A DNA stretch of 64,000 nucleotides. It comes from CALCNS01 sp937897315 (lineage in GTDB: Bacteria; Bacillota; JAAYKD01). Under the pieces are notes generated by a model. That model had not been told where the DNA came from. It made no database searches and saw only the letters and a program-made list of their open reading frames with translations. The DNA lies in NCBI GenBank assembly GCA_036744005.1, contig DAINOJ010000004.1:66930-130929 (forward strand). The letters are read 5' to 3'. The position numbers and the translations under genes were made by a program. Below, piece by piece: positions 21,601-29,189 of this stretch. The first letter of the stretch is position 1. The number at the start of each line of letters is the position of its first letter.

Positions 21601-24600
21601 CAGGTGTTCTCTCACCCGATGATGCCGGATTCCGCCCGAGTGAAATTCTGAACGACCGGGATTTGCGAGATTGGTTCTGGAGATTACAAGAGAACTTAGG
21701 GCCGGCTGTCTCATTGGAGAGCTCCTTTGAAGTGTTGTATAATCAAGTAGTTCGAGTGGAAAACAAAGTCTTTAACCAAGAAGTGAAAGTTTTTAGTAAT
21801 CATACGATGGACATCAGCAAAGATCCATGGGCACCCGAAAACCAAGGCGGTGAGATACGATTTATTAATTGTGATTTCCAAGGTGGACTTACTTTGCAAT
21901 TAGGCGAAGTGGGATACCAAGTAAGCTTGGACAACGTGCAACTGATAGATCAAACAGTTCGGGTCGCTAAACACGATACAAAGAATCCCAATCCGTATAT
22001 GAACTCTGTGCGAGTGCAAATCAATGGAGTCGCACCGGGAACGATTATCGATAGCATGAGCCCAAGCGGTATGTTCAATGTAGCCGTGTCGAGTGGGCAA
22101 GCAGGCTATTTTGTTCTGAATGGTATTCGTGTGGAATCGGTCGCTACCATGCCTCAAAATGGATGGTATCAAGCTAGCACTTGGAAGCAATGCAGTGGAC
22201 ACCACGAACCAAATTACACGGGTAACCATACGGATTGTTTGGAGGATCCTTGGAACGAACATCCTACTTCGGCCGTTCAATATATGGTGATGGAAGTGGA
22301 GGGTCAAGTTGTAAAGGTCACTCCTCAAGTAGGGCAGGAAATCAATTATACTTCGGTAGCACAATACCAAATTCGTGATGATAATGCCGTTGCTACCGTG
22401 GAATTGCACATGCAAAATCTCGCTCCGACAATAAATCGACTTTATGTGCAAGCAGGGAAAGCCACAACCTGGAAACTGGTGGGTAGCAGTTCTTGCAATA
22501 CCATGGTTACAGGGAATGCGGATCTAACGCAATTCAGTAACACGGGGTCGTTACGATTGAACAACTGGTACAATGAAAACAACCCCATTTCTCAAATGCA
22601 AATTGGTAGCCATGCAGTTATTCTCGAAGGTGACAACAACAAATCTATAGAGCTTTTTGCCAGCAATGGTGCCAGCATTTGGAGTTCGATGCAGCCCTTA
22701 AACATGCAATTGCATAGCCCTACCACCTTATATGACTTGGGGAGCCCGCATGTGTTTGGCGATAATGGAAACTTTGGTATTTACCTCGGTGTGGTACTAC
22801 CGGCTAATACAGGAACATATAACATCACCCTAGAGAAACCGGTTTGGTCTGATGCAGAACAAAAAACGAACTGGGAAGCGGTTCCTTATACCTTGCAATC
22901 CTTCTCGGACGACACTAAGACACACTTAACCCCAATCGATCCCATGGCGATTCAAAGCCCGTGGGATGTGCGCATGACCGTAGAATGGATGACCGGGAAC
23001 GATACCATTACAGTGATTTACGAATTCTTGCCGTATCAACAGCCACTAGCCAACCGAGCCGATGTAGCCAAAACCATCTTGTTAACTTATACAGAAATGG
23101 ATGCAAACGGTAGAGTCAGCGAATATGGATTGCAGTTACCGACATATGAAGAGAAAACTCAATATGCTGCTCTTTACCTTGATTGGCAAGAGATGATTCA
23201 GGATGCCGATACAGTAAATGGCATGGCCTTGGTTTTCAAGAATGGACTCATGAGTCCTATGGAATCGCTAGTGAAACCTTGGCAATCTATGACTCGCTTG
23301 GATTTAGTTAAAGTTCTGCATGCGCTAACACAGAACATAGAAACATCACTTCAAAAAACGCTAGCTACTACCTACCCAAGTGCAACTTATGAAGACATTG
23401 ACCAAAGTCATCCGGACTATGTTGCAATCATGTATTTGCTGCAGCGTGGTATCCTGCCAGATTGGAATCGAATTGAGCCAGATATAGAAGTGACGCAAGG
23501 GGACCTTTGGGACTGGAATCGCAGACTACAAGATGCCTTTGGTAAGTTGGAGAGTAACCGAACCGAGATTACCCTTGATGGCAGTGATTTGACCATAAGC
23601 AACAGAGTTTTCACAGCCCCGGTGACCATTAGTACCACGATGACGAAGAACGTAGAACAACCGCTTAGTAATCGTGAAGAGAACTGGGGTGGGCGGTTAG
23701 AACTACCTCAATGTGAATTTTTACAGGGATTGACCATTGTCTTGAACGAAGTACCCTTTGAAGTTTCCATGATGGGCAGTCCAGTGGACGGTGTTGTCTA
23801 TGTGCAAGCAACCAATAATGGACTAGCATGGAAGTTTGATCCGGACTGGGTATTGAACCTGTCTGGCGTGGCTTCCGGCACCGTTGTGACGTGTGAAGGG
23901 AATGTGTCGGTGACTTCAGGTGAACCGAACGGTCAGTTTAACCTACAAGGGAATCTCGTGATTGGTAGTGCCAACCTGCAAGAGAAGGATTATTTTGGGG
24001 CAAACTTGAGTTGGATTTGTGATGATTTCGGTACCCATGGAGATACCAATAATCACAGTTCTTGTGACCTAATGCTAAGACACCAAATGCTGGGAATCCA
24101 TGGACTGGTCAAAGAAGTGTTGCCCGGGGCTGATTTACCCATTAATATGCCTCGCATTCAAACCTTTGAATTATGGAAGACGAATCAAGACGTGGCGTTG
24201 AAGTTCCCGACGGAAACGCCATACCCGTTTGACTCAATATTTGATTTAAACCTAGGTGGTTGGTCAGAAACAATTGCATTCCTAAGGGTGAGTGGTTGGG
24301 TAGACAATGCTGTCAATGCTTGGGGTCGGGTTGATATTTCGAATCTACAAGTCAATGCACCATATGAAACGCGTGTTTTAACGTATAGACCAGGTGCCGA
24401 TGTCATCATTGGCTCAAAAACCATTGTATTAGCAGGATTTGAGGGCTCGGAAGTAACCCTTCATGCGGATCATGGGGCGGTTATCGATGCTAGAATGGCT
24501 GGGAACAACATCAATGTCAAGCTAAAAGATATGGCTGGATTTGGTATACCCTATGATGTTTGTCGAGTAGATTGGAATAAAACCCCTGATAATGAATGGG

Positions 24601-25532
24601 TGATTACGACAAACTCAGTGGATGAAAGTATAAGCTATATACTTCATAAAATTGGTACAGATGATAGTTTAACCGCACTAAATTTCGATCGGTATGCTAT
24701 CACAAAAGAGGGAGAAACGATTCCAAGCTTAACCGCGCTGGTTCCTGCGAGCGCTTTGGATGCTGAAAATGATTATGTGCAAGTCACCCTTCAGAAAAGC
24801 GGTATCTCCATTGTATATTACCCTTTCTTAGATACAACTCCAACTGTACAGGGAGAAATCGTCACAACCTATGCAGAGTTACAAACCGCGGCGACAACGT
24901 CAGATGAGAGAGATATCGTCATATCTCAAAATATGACGGTGCCAGATAAGGGCTCACAATCCTGGTCCATTGAAGTATATCGAACTGTAGTGATACCTGA
25001 GGGTGTAACCCTTACTTTGGCATCCGGTTCCCAAATGGCTTACAGCACGATTCAGAACAAGGGTAGTATTGTTGTGCAAGGGCCATCAGAGAATCTTGGC
25101 GGAGGTTATTTACAAGGTGGTACGATTACCGACGGAAGTTTAGTATCTGGAGGTGGTTCTGCTTCGGTCGGTGTAGATGAAATCGGGTTACGCGAAGCTC
25201 TAAAATTTAACTTGGCAACTGTAGATATCTCTATTGATAAACCGTTAGCATTATCTGGAACGTTGGATTTCGCTCGTTCGGCTCAGCAGCCACCCAGGAG
25301 AATATTCTTGTTTGCAGCTTTAACAGCACTTCAAGACAATACCGCTTTGGTGCTTTACCAAGGAGATTTGTTGAAAAATGAAATCTCAACCGGTCATAAC
25401 TTCTTTGAAACCGATGGAGTAACACCAATACCGGATGCATATTATGTACTTGGACAATTTAGGGTGTTCCATTGGAATAACATAGATCAGAAGTGGATAG
25501 CAACTTCGGGTGAAATTTTAGTAAATGTCTAA
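15642..25532 (+). CDS. Giant secreted repeat protein with SLH-like modules
   Basis: A complete 3,296-residue protein. Residues 1-27 are a signal peptide (RRMRR, then a hydrophobic stretch, cleavage near VTAG). A beta domain with LLLAVYDIDGKM follows, then beta-helix-like repeats to about residue 560 and a helical, coiled-coil-like stretch at about 760-845. An SLH-like half-module lies near 1,030 (FAYHGIIRGT, MTRGQYTLLLERL). From about residue 1,252 come three repeats of roughly 600 residues. Each contains an SLH-like pair (best in LNRAEIAEVLYAFAL and FTDVDDTHTFYSAVTEL), a GGEVRFINC-type beta region and a Cys-His-His-Cys cluster. A beta domain ends the protein. AAAGGAGA precedes the ATG. Secretion and cell-wall association are inferred; no enzyme motif was recognised. 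Confidence 0.85.
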   Translation: MLRRMRRLLAWGFLVLALFLCSGLVTAGEDLSLTLSQGTIEQGKVTVNGTFSGSLEGRQLLLAVYDIDGKMTEIVAIAPSGEQGQWSQQLNAPSAISGLKAFLLDTNAKPVLDSQGLHRSAMVLKIGSAGTYSGYYEEVQVLPSVTGEIILEDMQVRGNLTIAAAQKVILKGNSLVSGTLKLQKTSGSPTEVVLLGNSHVNQLENTGAAGAVFLSLTTIETSVLTVLSQENLQLINTSVGTLTLEARQAQQLKFGMSSGEVEQVFVKAKSGATPTGATLSVQVEGYTNPVTKFQTEMTAQNLLGSDVFHIDGEVVNNMTSEIPVTLQGISQWGVLNASASLTADSSAVIQSLTSSADMEVKGVLNYGKAVKLTDKEAPDFTLLGSGTSTLTGTIDVLTLGGTVTGVLTDDNGTAYSVGSVILQSEATVNPSALEFNLLNIPNWNPSFSAMPGGSIGGLTTLGSGQIGSVLLMQGIDAPPPPVIFGSGLLVGSLQFGNGSSADVTFGIGSTLGSLINQSPVPSTLSFPPGFSPSQLIGQYADTNQNNRITVRIGNEEQVLERNTTIVPISLKIRTGPERFGWVGERSDQFLRQMTVELQYQLLNSSTGIASETMTNTLHVNSDEFSVTPSVLAQTGSQNIQIKHNTTGLTVSSTILVYESSTSVVRMAFTLQPYVIRTTSGSGILAGGKISGVYVDGQRFDIQIYDMDGVKVGPIECAPRSFDSRSSGSQRIIATYNGASASAYIDIGSAKTWGIGLRQSALDEIATWEARINDYMDPDKMYLSSFISSAQLKISQSTSEREIINELDFFRIRLRSLRTQAERTNETLRTAKLAAIQQIMDYWPAKPEGGTYGSLDYSSVSQRAIENVRIDWRSQVESAEILAQIEGTTENPGMVARAKTAIDAIARKSDDLNTTLSRFGNTPILYLTRSEGLSEVLQAAMVRDAVYRDLLLLGGEPSWKVVCVRNSETSYSIALEGAESAISTPKAFTVQWNIWETRGTVLSELYGKLKVEYPNWTLAADVQTATINTLVDAVNMTESEKEAFAFFAYHGIIRGTAQVGTKLQMSPNEWMTRGQYTLLLERLMEHWMLNVSSAFVDPVLDGNALLASATGDEVEVANTAFVTTIKPLLRLVASYEDLPGALNDASVQTILLQGQIDLPAREESRKNIVVQKNAHLTIHSNFGLTLKEQAKLLLQGSLTNFGELHLDPDTQFVSVPGAMLNNQARFVSFGGVVLEGVLNPNLHNIEYHSLATRMNVLEGLYEHFREGYGFITPNAADVENYALIYADWNEVQAQETMAWILCNGIYDGTLILNSNDKVLAANARLNRAEIAEVLYAFALKLPNGLTTTSSPVVFTDVDDTHTFYSAVTELSKAGVIEGTQDGFFRPNYNIETTWNSWGSELENLLNRLVAASGYADSSISLIRILPGENPVYRNKNFVNEVSVYSLDDPRFTDNQGGEVRFINCKFSNHLKINLVDISYMVIFDNVVLHNNEVYTTTPDPTQMTAWGYTPENMMPDSYNRDIRVSLNGVPSGTTVLSDVNTEVTMNAVGTFFLNGAQIQSTGSIAEGQSISALTWKECEAQHAPDYSGDHSDCVRDPNAENKVPADQYRVLEVRDQVSTITLPNPDPTNILVNFGRVVMNENCPENVRLNFGTYDTIPSIFRINGGGQNPLILNGSLTGNLEVVGHTDLREITVSGTIDIGTWWQNTAVNIGSHSVRLLGHGDKAIAITADNNAVVLVPESGQPYTVNYVSETDRGFQIGLPHVYGNQGDCGVYIGTENAADYDFVVSQGSWNEATHQMVYTPISMTEETFTGQTKIHLTPVNQRDITDYNQLALSTTWRNGTKTITVILQQIPIKVNYLNRSGFAMSLYGEFRNVYGLTDATDTELAAMSTTYTDWSPLSVEEKTAMAFMLKHQLLPEIVEGESRYVKPQEQVSRGQAAQTLYTLANALQQVGTYPNGLDLTKAPNATFSDLPTGDLGNAILNLAKAGVLSPDDAGFRPSEILNDRDLRDWFWRLQENLGPAVSLESSFEVLYNQVVRVENKVFNQEVKVFSNHTMDISKDPWAPENQGGEIRFINCDFQGGLTLQLGEVGYQVSLDNVQLIDQTVRVAKHDTKNPNPYMNSVRVQINGVAPGTIIDSMSPSGMFNVAVSSGQAGYFVLNGIRVESVATMPQNGWYQASTWKQCSGHHEPNYTGNHTDCLEDPWNEHPTSAVQYMVMEVEGQVVKVTPQVGQEINYTSVAQYQIRDDNAVATVELHMQNLAPTINRLYVQAGKATTWKLVGSSSCNTMVTGNADLTQFSNTGSLRLNNWYNENNPISQMQIGSHAVILEGDNNKSIELFASNGASIWSSMQPLNMQLHSPTTLYDLGSPHVFGDNGNFGIYLGVVLPANTGTYNITLEKPVWSDAEQKTNWEAVPYTLQSFSDDTKTHLTPIDPMAIQSPWDVRMTVEWMTGNDTITVIYEFLPYQQPLANRADVAKTILLTYTEMDANGRVSEYGLQLPTYEEKTQYAALYLDWQEMIQDADTVNGMALVFKNGLMSPMESLVKPWQSMTRLDLVKVLHALTQNIETSLQKTLATTYPSATYEDIDQSHPDYVAIMYLLQRGILPDWNRIEPDIEVTQGDLWDWNRRLQDAFGKLESNRTEITLDGSDLTISNRVFTAPVTISTTMTKNVEQPLSNREENWGGRLELPQCEFLQGLTIVLNEVPFEVSMMGSPVDGVVYVQATNNGLAWKFDPDWVLNLSGVASGTVVTCEGNVSVTSGEPNGQFNLQGNLVIGSANLQEKDYFGANLSWICDDFGTHGDTNNHSSCDLMLRHQMLGIHGLVKEVLPGADLPINMPRIQTFELWKTNQDVALKFPTETPYPFDSIFDLNLGGWSETIAFLRVSGWVDNAVNAWGRVDISNLQVNAPYETRVLTYRPGADVIIGSKTIVLAGFEGSEVTLHADHGAVIDARMAGNNINVKLKDMAGFGIPYDVCRVDWNKTPDNEWVITTNSVDESISYILHKIGTDDSLTALNFDRYAITKEGETIPSLTALVPASALDAENDYVQVTLQKSGISIVYYPFLDTTPTVQGEIVTTYAELQTAATTSDERDIVISQNMTVPDKGSQSWSIEVYRTVVIPEGVTLTLASGSQMAYSTIQNKGSIVVQGPSENLGGGYLQGGTITDGSLVSGGGSASVGVDEIGLREALKFNLATVDISIDKPLALSGTLDFARSAQQPPRRIFLFAALTALQDNTALVLYQGDLLKNEISTGHNFFETDGVTPIPDAYYVLGQFRVFHWNNIDQKWIATSGEILVNV
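19395..24830 (+). repeat. Three tandem ~600-residue protein repeats within the giant gene
   Basis: The repeats run approximately 19395-21224 (residues 1252-1861), 21225-23045 (1862-2468) and 23046-24830 (2469-3063). Shared landmarks in order are an SLH-like half-module, a second one ending in a bulky WxW-like helix (for example DWFWRLQENLG, DWNRRLQDAFG), NQGGEVRFINC / NQGGEIRFINC / NWGGRLELPQC, then the Cys/His cluster, and GSHSVRLLG / GSHAVILEG / GSKTIVLAG. Identity is low, so these are ancient internal duplications. Edges are approximate. Confidence 0.8.
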
Positions 25533-25568
25533 AAGACGTGGGCTGTAGCAATCCAGAGCCAAAAAGAC

Positions 25569-25610
25569 AGAGCCAAGGGTATGAAAGTAGTACCCCAAGG
25601 CTCTGCTTTT
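25569..25610 (+). terminator. Probable terminator after the giant gene
   Basis: An outer stem AGAGCC/GGCTCT (25569-25574 and 25599-25604) encloses a 2x2 internal loop and an inner GGGTA/TACCC stem. GCTTTT follows. The stem is imperfect but well placed. Confidence 0.65.
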
Positions 25611-25726
25611 GGTATAATGATAGTGTGAAAACCATATCACCGTCATTGATTATGGCACAGACACACGAAATGTGTTGCTAAAATTCGACGAGTTTTTTTG
25701 CGGAAAAACAAATACCAGCCCCTTCC
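25611..25726. other. Flank between the giant gene and the mobile element
   Basis: No gene was recognised. Short open stretches such as the one starting near 25625 end within about 20 codons. This is read as chromosomal flank left of the element's inverted repeat. Confidence 0.4.
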
Positions 25727-25749
25727 CCACGGTATCATAGGGACATTTT
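25727..25749 (+). repeat. Left inverted repeat of the element
   Basis: It begins with CCACGGTATCATA and is the reverse complement of 41183-41205 except at two positions (25740 and 25746). A further inverted copy of its first seven bases lies at 25753-25759, so the end can also fold on itself. Confidence 0.75.
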
Positions 25750-25779
25750 CAAACCGTGGTGAAGTGGGGCGGTATGTAT

Positions 25780-25809
25780 CGGCAGACAGTGGGTTTCCGC
25801 TGTCTGCCG
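25780..25809. other. Perfect hairpin downstream of the recombinase gene
   Basis: Ten-bp arms CGGCAGACAG and CTGTCTGCCG flank a 10-nt loop, 8 bp beyond the recombinase stop. On the minus strand no T run follows, so it may stabilise the transcript end or bind protein rather than be a standard terminator. Confidence 0.5.
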
Positions 25810-25817
25810 TTGCCGTT

Positions 25818-27485
25818 TTACGCGACCTCTGGTGAATCGCCCTGTGCTTCCTGCTCTGTTTGCTGTTCGGTCACGCTGTCCATCAAGCCAATGTCCCGGT
25901 AGTAGATATTGATTTCCTGCGGGGCGGTGTGAGACCATTTTTCCTCACGCTCACCGACTTCCACTCGTTCAATGAAGAGATGCAGAATTTCAGCGGTGAG
26001 TTCATTGATTTCCGTATACTGCCTTGCCTTCTCAATGAAGGTGCTGACATTAGCGACCGATGCTCTCAGCCTTTCCAGATCACCTTCTCTTTTCGGGATG
26101 GCGGTCTGGATTTCCTTTTGCTCGACAAGGTAGTCGTCACTGAGCTTTCGGAACACCTCATTGAGGATTTTGCCAAGGACATTATCTTCATACAGCCTTT
26201 TGAATAATGCGCTCAGCTCGGTGTCCCTCCGTTTCAGAGATTCCAGTTCGCGCTCGACACGGGCAATCTCACGGCGGATTTCGGCGCCGTTCTTTTGCGT
26301 GATGTGCTTGGCGAAGAGCAGTTCATTCTGCCTTGCGAAGTGGGTCACCCTGCGGAAGTCGTCCAGAAGGATGGCGGCGAGCTGGGATTCCCGGATATAA
26401 TGCCCCGAACAGGTTTCCTTGCCTCTTTTCCTGTAGGTAGCGCATTGGAAGTTGTTTTTGACCGAGTCCATGGTATGCGCCCGACTGAGCACCATCGCCT
26501 TTCCGCAGTCCTTGCAGTAAATCAGTCCGGAGAACATATTCTGCTCCGCCATCTTGGCCGGACGGCGCTTGTGCCTGCGGATGTCCTGCACGATATTCCA
26601 AGTACTCTGATCTATCAGCGGTTCATGAGTGCTTTCAAGCCTTACCCGTTCCGACTCGGGGCGCTTGACACGCTTCTTGTTTTTGTAGGACAGGGTGGTA
26701 TATTTGAGGTTGATAGTGTGTCCGAGGTAAACCTCATCCTCCAGTATCTTTCCTACGGTTGTGGATGACCAGTAGTAGGGTTTGACAGGATCGAAGCCGA
26801 CAATCTTGACTCCGTTTTTCTTGTGATAGTAGTAGGCGGGGATCGGAATCTGCTCCTCGCGAAGCTGCATCGCAATCTGACTGGGGCCTTTGCCGCCCAT
26901 GCACAGAGCGAAAATGTATTTGACAATGGGAGCCGTTTCCTCATCGGGAATGATCTTGCGCTTGGGATCGGCAGGGTCTTTCTGATACCCGAAGGGAGGT
27001 CTTGAGCCAACCCTTGCTCCGCTTTCCGCCTTGATTTTAGCGGCGGATTTCCCCTTTTTGCTGCAGTCCTTCGCATACCATTCATTGAGGATGTTTTTGA
27101 ACGGCGTGAATTCATTGTCACCATAGAGACTGTCCACGCCGTCGTTCATTGCGATAAACCGTACGCCGTAGCTTGGGAACACGATTTCGGTCAGCCTTCC
27201 GACCTCTAAATACTCACGCCCCAACCTGCTCATATCCTTGACGATCAGGGTTGCAACCTCGCCGTTTTCGATGAGCGCCATCGCCTCTTGAAAAGCAGGT
27301 CGGTTGAAATTCGTGCCGGTCACACCGTCGTCATAGAGGAATTTTACATTCTCAAACCCATTGTCCTTTGCGTACTTCTCCAGCATCATCCGCTGGTTCT
27401 GAATGCTGTTGGAGTCTCCCTGGCTTCCGTCGTCCTGGCTTAATCTTGCGTATAAAAGCGTGTATTTTTCGTTTGCCTGTTTCAT
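25818..27485 (-). CDS. Large serine recombinase (TnpX-like)
   Basis: A 555-residue site-specific recombinase. The N-terminal resolvase domain has YARLSQDDGSQGDSNSIQNQR, with the nucleophilic Ser in ARLS, then DDGVTGTNFNRPAF and VKDMSRLGREYLEVG. The recombinase domain follows (PFGYQKDP, ILEDEVYLGHTINLKY). A zinc-ribbon is seen in FSGLIYCKDCGKAMVLSR with later Cys residues, and a coiled-coil segment lies at about residues 395-480. The C-terminal tail resembles the DUF4368 region of clostridial transposon recombinases. AAGGAG precedes the ATG. Relatives excise and integrate Tn4451-like elements through short core dinucleotides. The gene is GC-rich compared with the flanking chromosome. It is predicted to recombine the inverted-repeat ends of this element. 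Confidence 0.93.
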   Translation of the reverse strand: MKQANEKYTLLYARLSQDDGSQGDSNSIQNQRMMLEKYAKDNGFENVKFLYDDGVTGTNFNRPAFQEAMALIENGEVATLIVKDMSRLGREYLEVGRLTEIVFPSYGVRFIAMNDGVDSLYGDNEFTPFKNILNEWYAKDCSKKGKSAAKIKAESGARVGSRPPFGYQKDPADPKRKIIPDEETAPIVKYIFALCMGGKGPSQIAMQLREEQIPIPAYYYHKKNGVKIVGFDPVKPYYWSSTTVGKILEDEVYLGHTINLKYTTLSYKNKKRVKRPESERVRLESTHEPLIDQSTWNIVQDIRRHKRRPAKMAEQNMFSGLIYCKDCGKAMVLSRAHTMDSVKNNFQCATYRKRGKETCSGHYIRESQLAAILLDDFRRVTHFARQNELLFAKHITQKNGAEIRREIARVERELESLKRRDTELSALFKRLYEDNVLGKILNEVFRKLSDDYLVEQKEIQTAIPKREGDLERLRASVANVSTFIEKARQYTEINELTAEILHLFIERVEVGEREEKWSHTAPQEINIYYRDIGLMDSVTEQQTEQEAQGDSPEVA

Positions 27486-27568
27486 CTATAAGCTCCTTTC
27501 CGGCAAACCGAATACGGTATTACACATCATACCGCAACGGTTTGCACAAGTCTATGCCAAAGAAAAGA

Positions 27569-27814
27569 TTACCGATTTTGCCCCGCATCAATGAGACGGA
27601 GCAGCTTTTCCGTGGCGGTTTCAGAAGAAACAGGCAGGAAGAAGGAACGGATTTTGAAAGGCTTTCCCTCCAGAACCATCTCCCTTTTCCGGAAGAATCC
27701 CTCCTCCGAAATGACTGCCTGCGCATCATCAAATGAGAGGACGGGATAACCGAAGGGGGATAGGGTATGGGGATTGCTGGCGGCATAGCTGCCGTGGTTT
27801 GTTGTGTTTTTCAT
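27569..27814 (-). CDS. Small TnpW-like transposon protein
   Basis: An 81-residue protein 83 bp upstream of the recombinase on the same strand. Its C-terminal part, PFKIRSFFLPVSSETATEKLLRLIDAG, resembles in outline the conserved end of TnpW-family proteins of Tn4451-like elements (a beta strand, then SETA-x-EK-hydrophobic-RLI). The start at 27814 is chosen because AAAGGAG lies 9 bp upstream; the frame opens further up but without a ribosome site. The function of TnpW proteins is not known to me. Family assignment is by pattern recollection and is moderate. Confidence 0.6.
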   Translation of the reverse strand: MKNTTNHGSYAASNPHTLSPFGYPVLSFDDAQAVISEEGFFRKREMVLEGKPFKIRSFFLPVSSETATEKLLRLIDAGQNR

Positions 27815-28390
27815 ACTGCATTTCTCCTTTTTTATGTTCCCCCGACGGTGCATCGGGGTATGTACTGCCGCCGGAGATGGGCGGCAAGGTGTTTGCTGTT
27901 TAAATTAGGGCTGTCCACCTGCAAGGTGGCCGGTACAAAGCCCCTATTTCTGCGGATTCTACGGGAAAGCGACCACCTTGACCTTACCAAACCGCAAATC
28001 CGACCACCTATACGAATGGCCTGAAAACGCCCGCACTGCGGGTGTTTGTGGTCGGAGGGAGGACGCTTGCGTCCACCCTTCTTCATTCTGCTCTCTTTTC
28101 GACCGAGGGTTTACCGCCAGTTTCAGCAGTGGAAGTCAGTCTTGGCACCTCCCCCACAAATCTCCTGTGTTAGCTTTTCGGGTGCTCTTGGGGTAAGCAA
28201 GCCCTACCGCGAGACAATCTCCCGACACAGGGGCAGACGGGGGTACAGGTGCGGTTTTCTCCGACTTCTCTCTGCAAGAAGTCAACAGCAGAAAGAAAAA
28301 GCCGAGTCAGCTCCCGTCTATCTTCTTTCTCTGTATTTAACTTCTTGTTATCTTGGGTGGTTCTTTATTCCCTCTTGTTTTATCCTATCG
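27815..28390. other. Non-coding control region of the element
   Basis: No convincing gene was found in about 575 bp. It holds a GC-rich hairpin at 28024-28047 (arms around CCCGC-ACT-GCGGG), which on the minus strand is followed by TTTT and could terminate the HTH gene, and a small perfect palindrome GGACGCTTGCGTCC near 28058-28071. The GGGGTAAGCAAGCCC stretch near 28190-28204 could be part of an old transfer origin, but this is speculative. Confidence 0.4.
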
Positions 28391-28708
28391 CTATGGGACA
28401 GGGGGAGGGGGTCCATCATGAACCGAGGGGGTATTCAGAGGGAGCAGCTCATAGGAATTGTTCCGCTGGCGACCGTCGCCGAAGTTATGGTTCACTTTAA
28501 TGAGCCCGCATTTCTCCAACTGCTTGACGGCGCGCCCCACGGAGCTGTCGGAGACTCCGCAGATTCTGGAGATGGTTTGCCTGCTGGGATAGCATCCGTT
28601 TGTTTTGTTGTGGCAGCACAGCAGGTAACAGTAGATGGCGAACGGTATCGGCGGCAGCCGGTACGCAAATATTTTTCTTGGGAGCATGACGAAGGGTTCT
28701 CGCTTCAT
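28391..28708 (-). CDS. Winged-helix HTH protein of mobile-element type
   Basis: A 105-residue protein with a helix-turn-helix of the HTH_36 type: CYPSRQTISRICGVSDSSVGRAVKQLEKCGLIKV at about residues 38-71, preceded by FVMLPRKIFAYRLPPIPFAIYCYLL. Similar small proteins accompany recombinases in clostridial integrative elements and resemble the N-terminal domains of replication initiators. The start at 28708 is preferred over an ATG five codons upstream because GGAGG lies 8 bp before it. Two direct repeats about 100-185 bp upstream are candidate binding sites. A regulatory or replication-initiation role is inferred from the fold only. Confidence 0.75.
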   Translation of the reverse strand: MKREPFVMLPRKIFAYRLPPIPFAIYCYLLCCHNKTNGCYPSRQTISRICGVSDSSVGRAVKQLEKCGLIKVNHNFGDGRQRNNSYELLPLNTPSVHDGPPPPVP

Positions 28709-28808
28709 TTTCTTGTCCTCCATTTCGTTGTAAAAAAGTCCCGCTACTATATTTCCGATTCAGGAGAGGGATTGATCCATAAAATGTTGAAATGTTTTTA
28801 CCCCCCCT

Positions 28809-28892
28809 ACTATTAATCCGGTTTCAAAGGGCTGTTGGACGAAACTATTTTCTGAAATTTTGCAAAACCCCTTCACTACTAATCCGGTTTCA
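28809..28892. repeat. Direct repeat pair (iteron- or operator-like)
   Basis: Two 18-bp sequences, 28809-28826 and 28875-28892, share ACTA-T/C-TAATCCGGTTTCA with one mismatch, 66 bp apart. They lie upstream of the HTH gene. A hairpin with 9-10-bp arms follows at 28924-28949. They may bind the HTH protein or be a remnant of a replication or recombination site. Confidence 0.5.
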
Positions 28893-28985
28893 CGAGGGGG
28901 TCTACAAAAACAAAATGCAGAAATGCCGCCCGTTTTTTTACGGACGGCACTTTGCCGGATATACTATTATGAGAGGTGTGATTAT

Positions 28986-29189
28986 TTGGATATATGTCAG
29001 TTACGGAATTTGAAATCTGTTCACCTTGCATATGATGAGCGTGTGAACATCGAAGATATAAAAATAGAGATGATTCCTTGTGTATATAAACGAGCAGAAC
29101 AATTTTTAGCGCAGATCAAAAATCCATATGCCTTCAGATATGGTGAGGTTGCGGTAAATGTTGTTTTGGATCGAGAAGGGGATTGCTAA
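28986..29189 (+). CDS. DUF6870-like small protein, probably truncated
   Basis: A 67-residue frame starting at TTG (LDICQLRNLKSVHL) after a GAGAGGTG site. It resembles small DUF6870 proteins of clostridial mobile elements, recognisable by the DICQLRN start and QIKNPYAFRYGEVAVNV near the end. It stops at a TAAAAAAAG run, and the shifted frame continues KKSCYLILE, which would suit the family's usual C-terminus. A frameshift at the A run is therefore suspected. Function unknown. Confidence 0.5.
   Translation: MDICQLRNLKSVHLAYDERVNIEDIKIEMIPCVYKRAEQFLAQIKNPYAFRYGEVAVNVVLDREGDC

Noticed and set aside
27832..28086. 84-codon minus-strand frame rich in Arg
   Set aside because: No ribosome site and it spans a hairpin; Arg-rich composition is typical of spurious frames in GC-rich DNA.
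28046..28816. 256-codon open frame on the plus strand
   Set aside because: It lies antisense to the HTH gene and across the non-coding block, has low-complexity hydrophobic translation and no domain; a GC-driven shadow frame.
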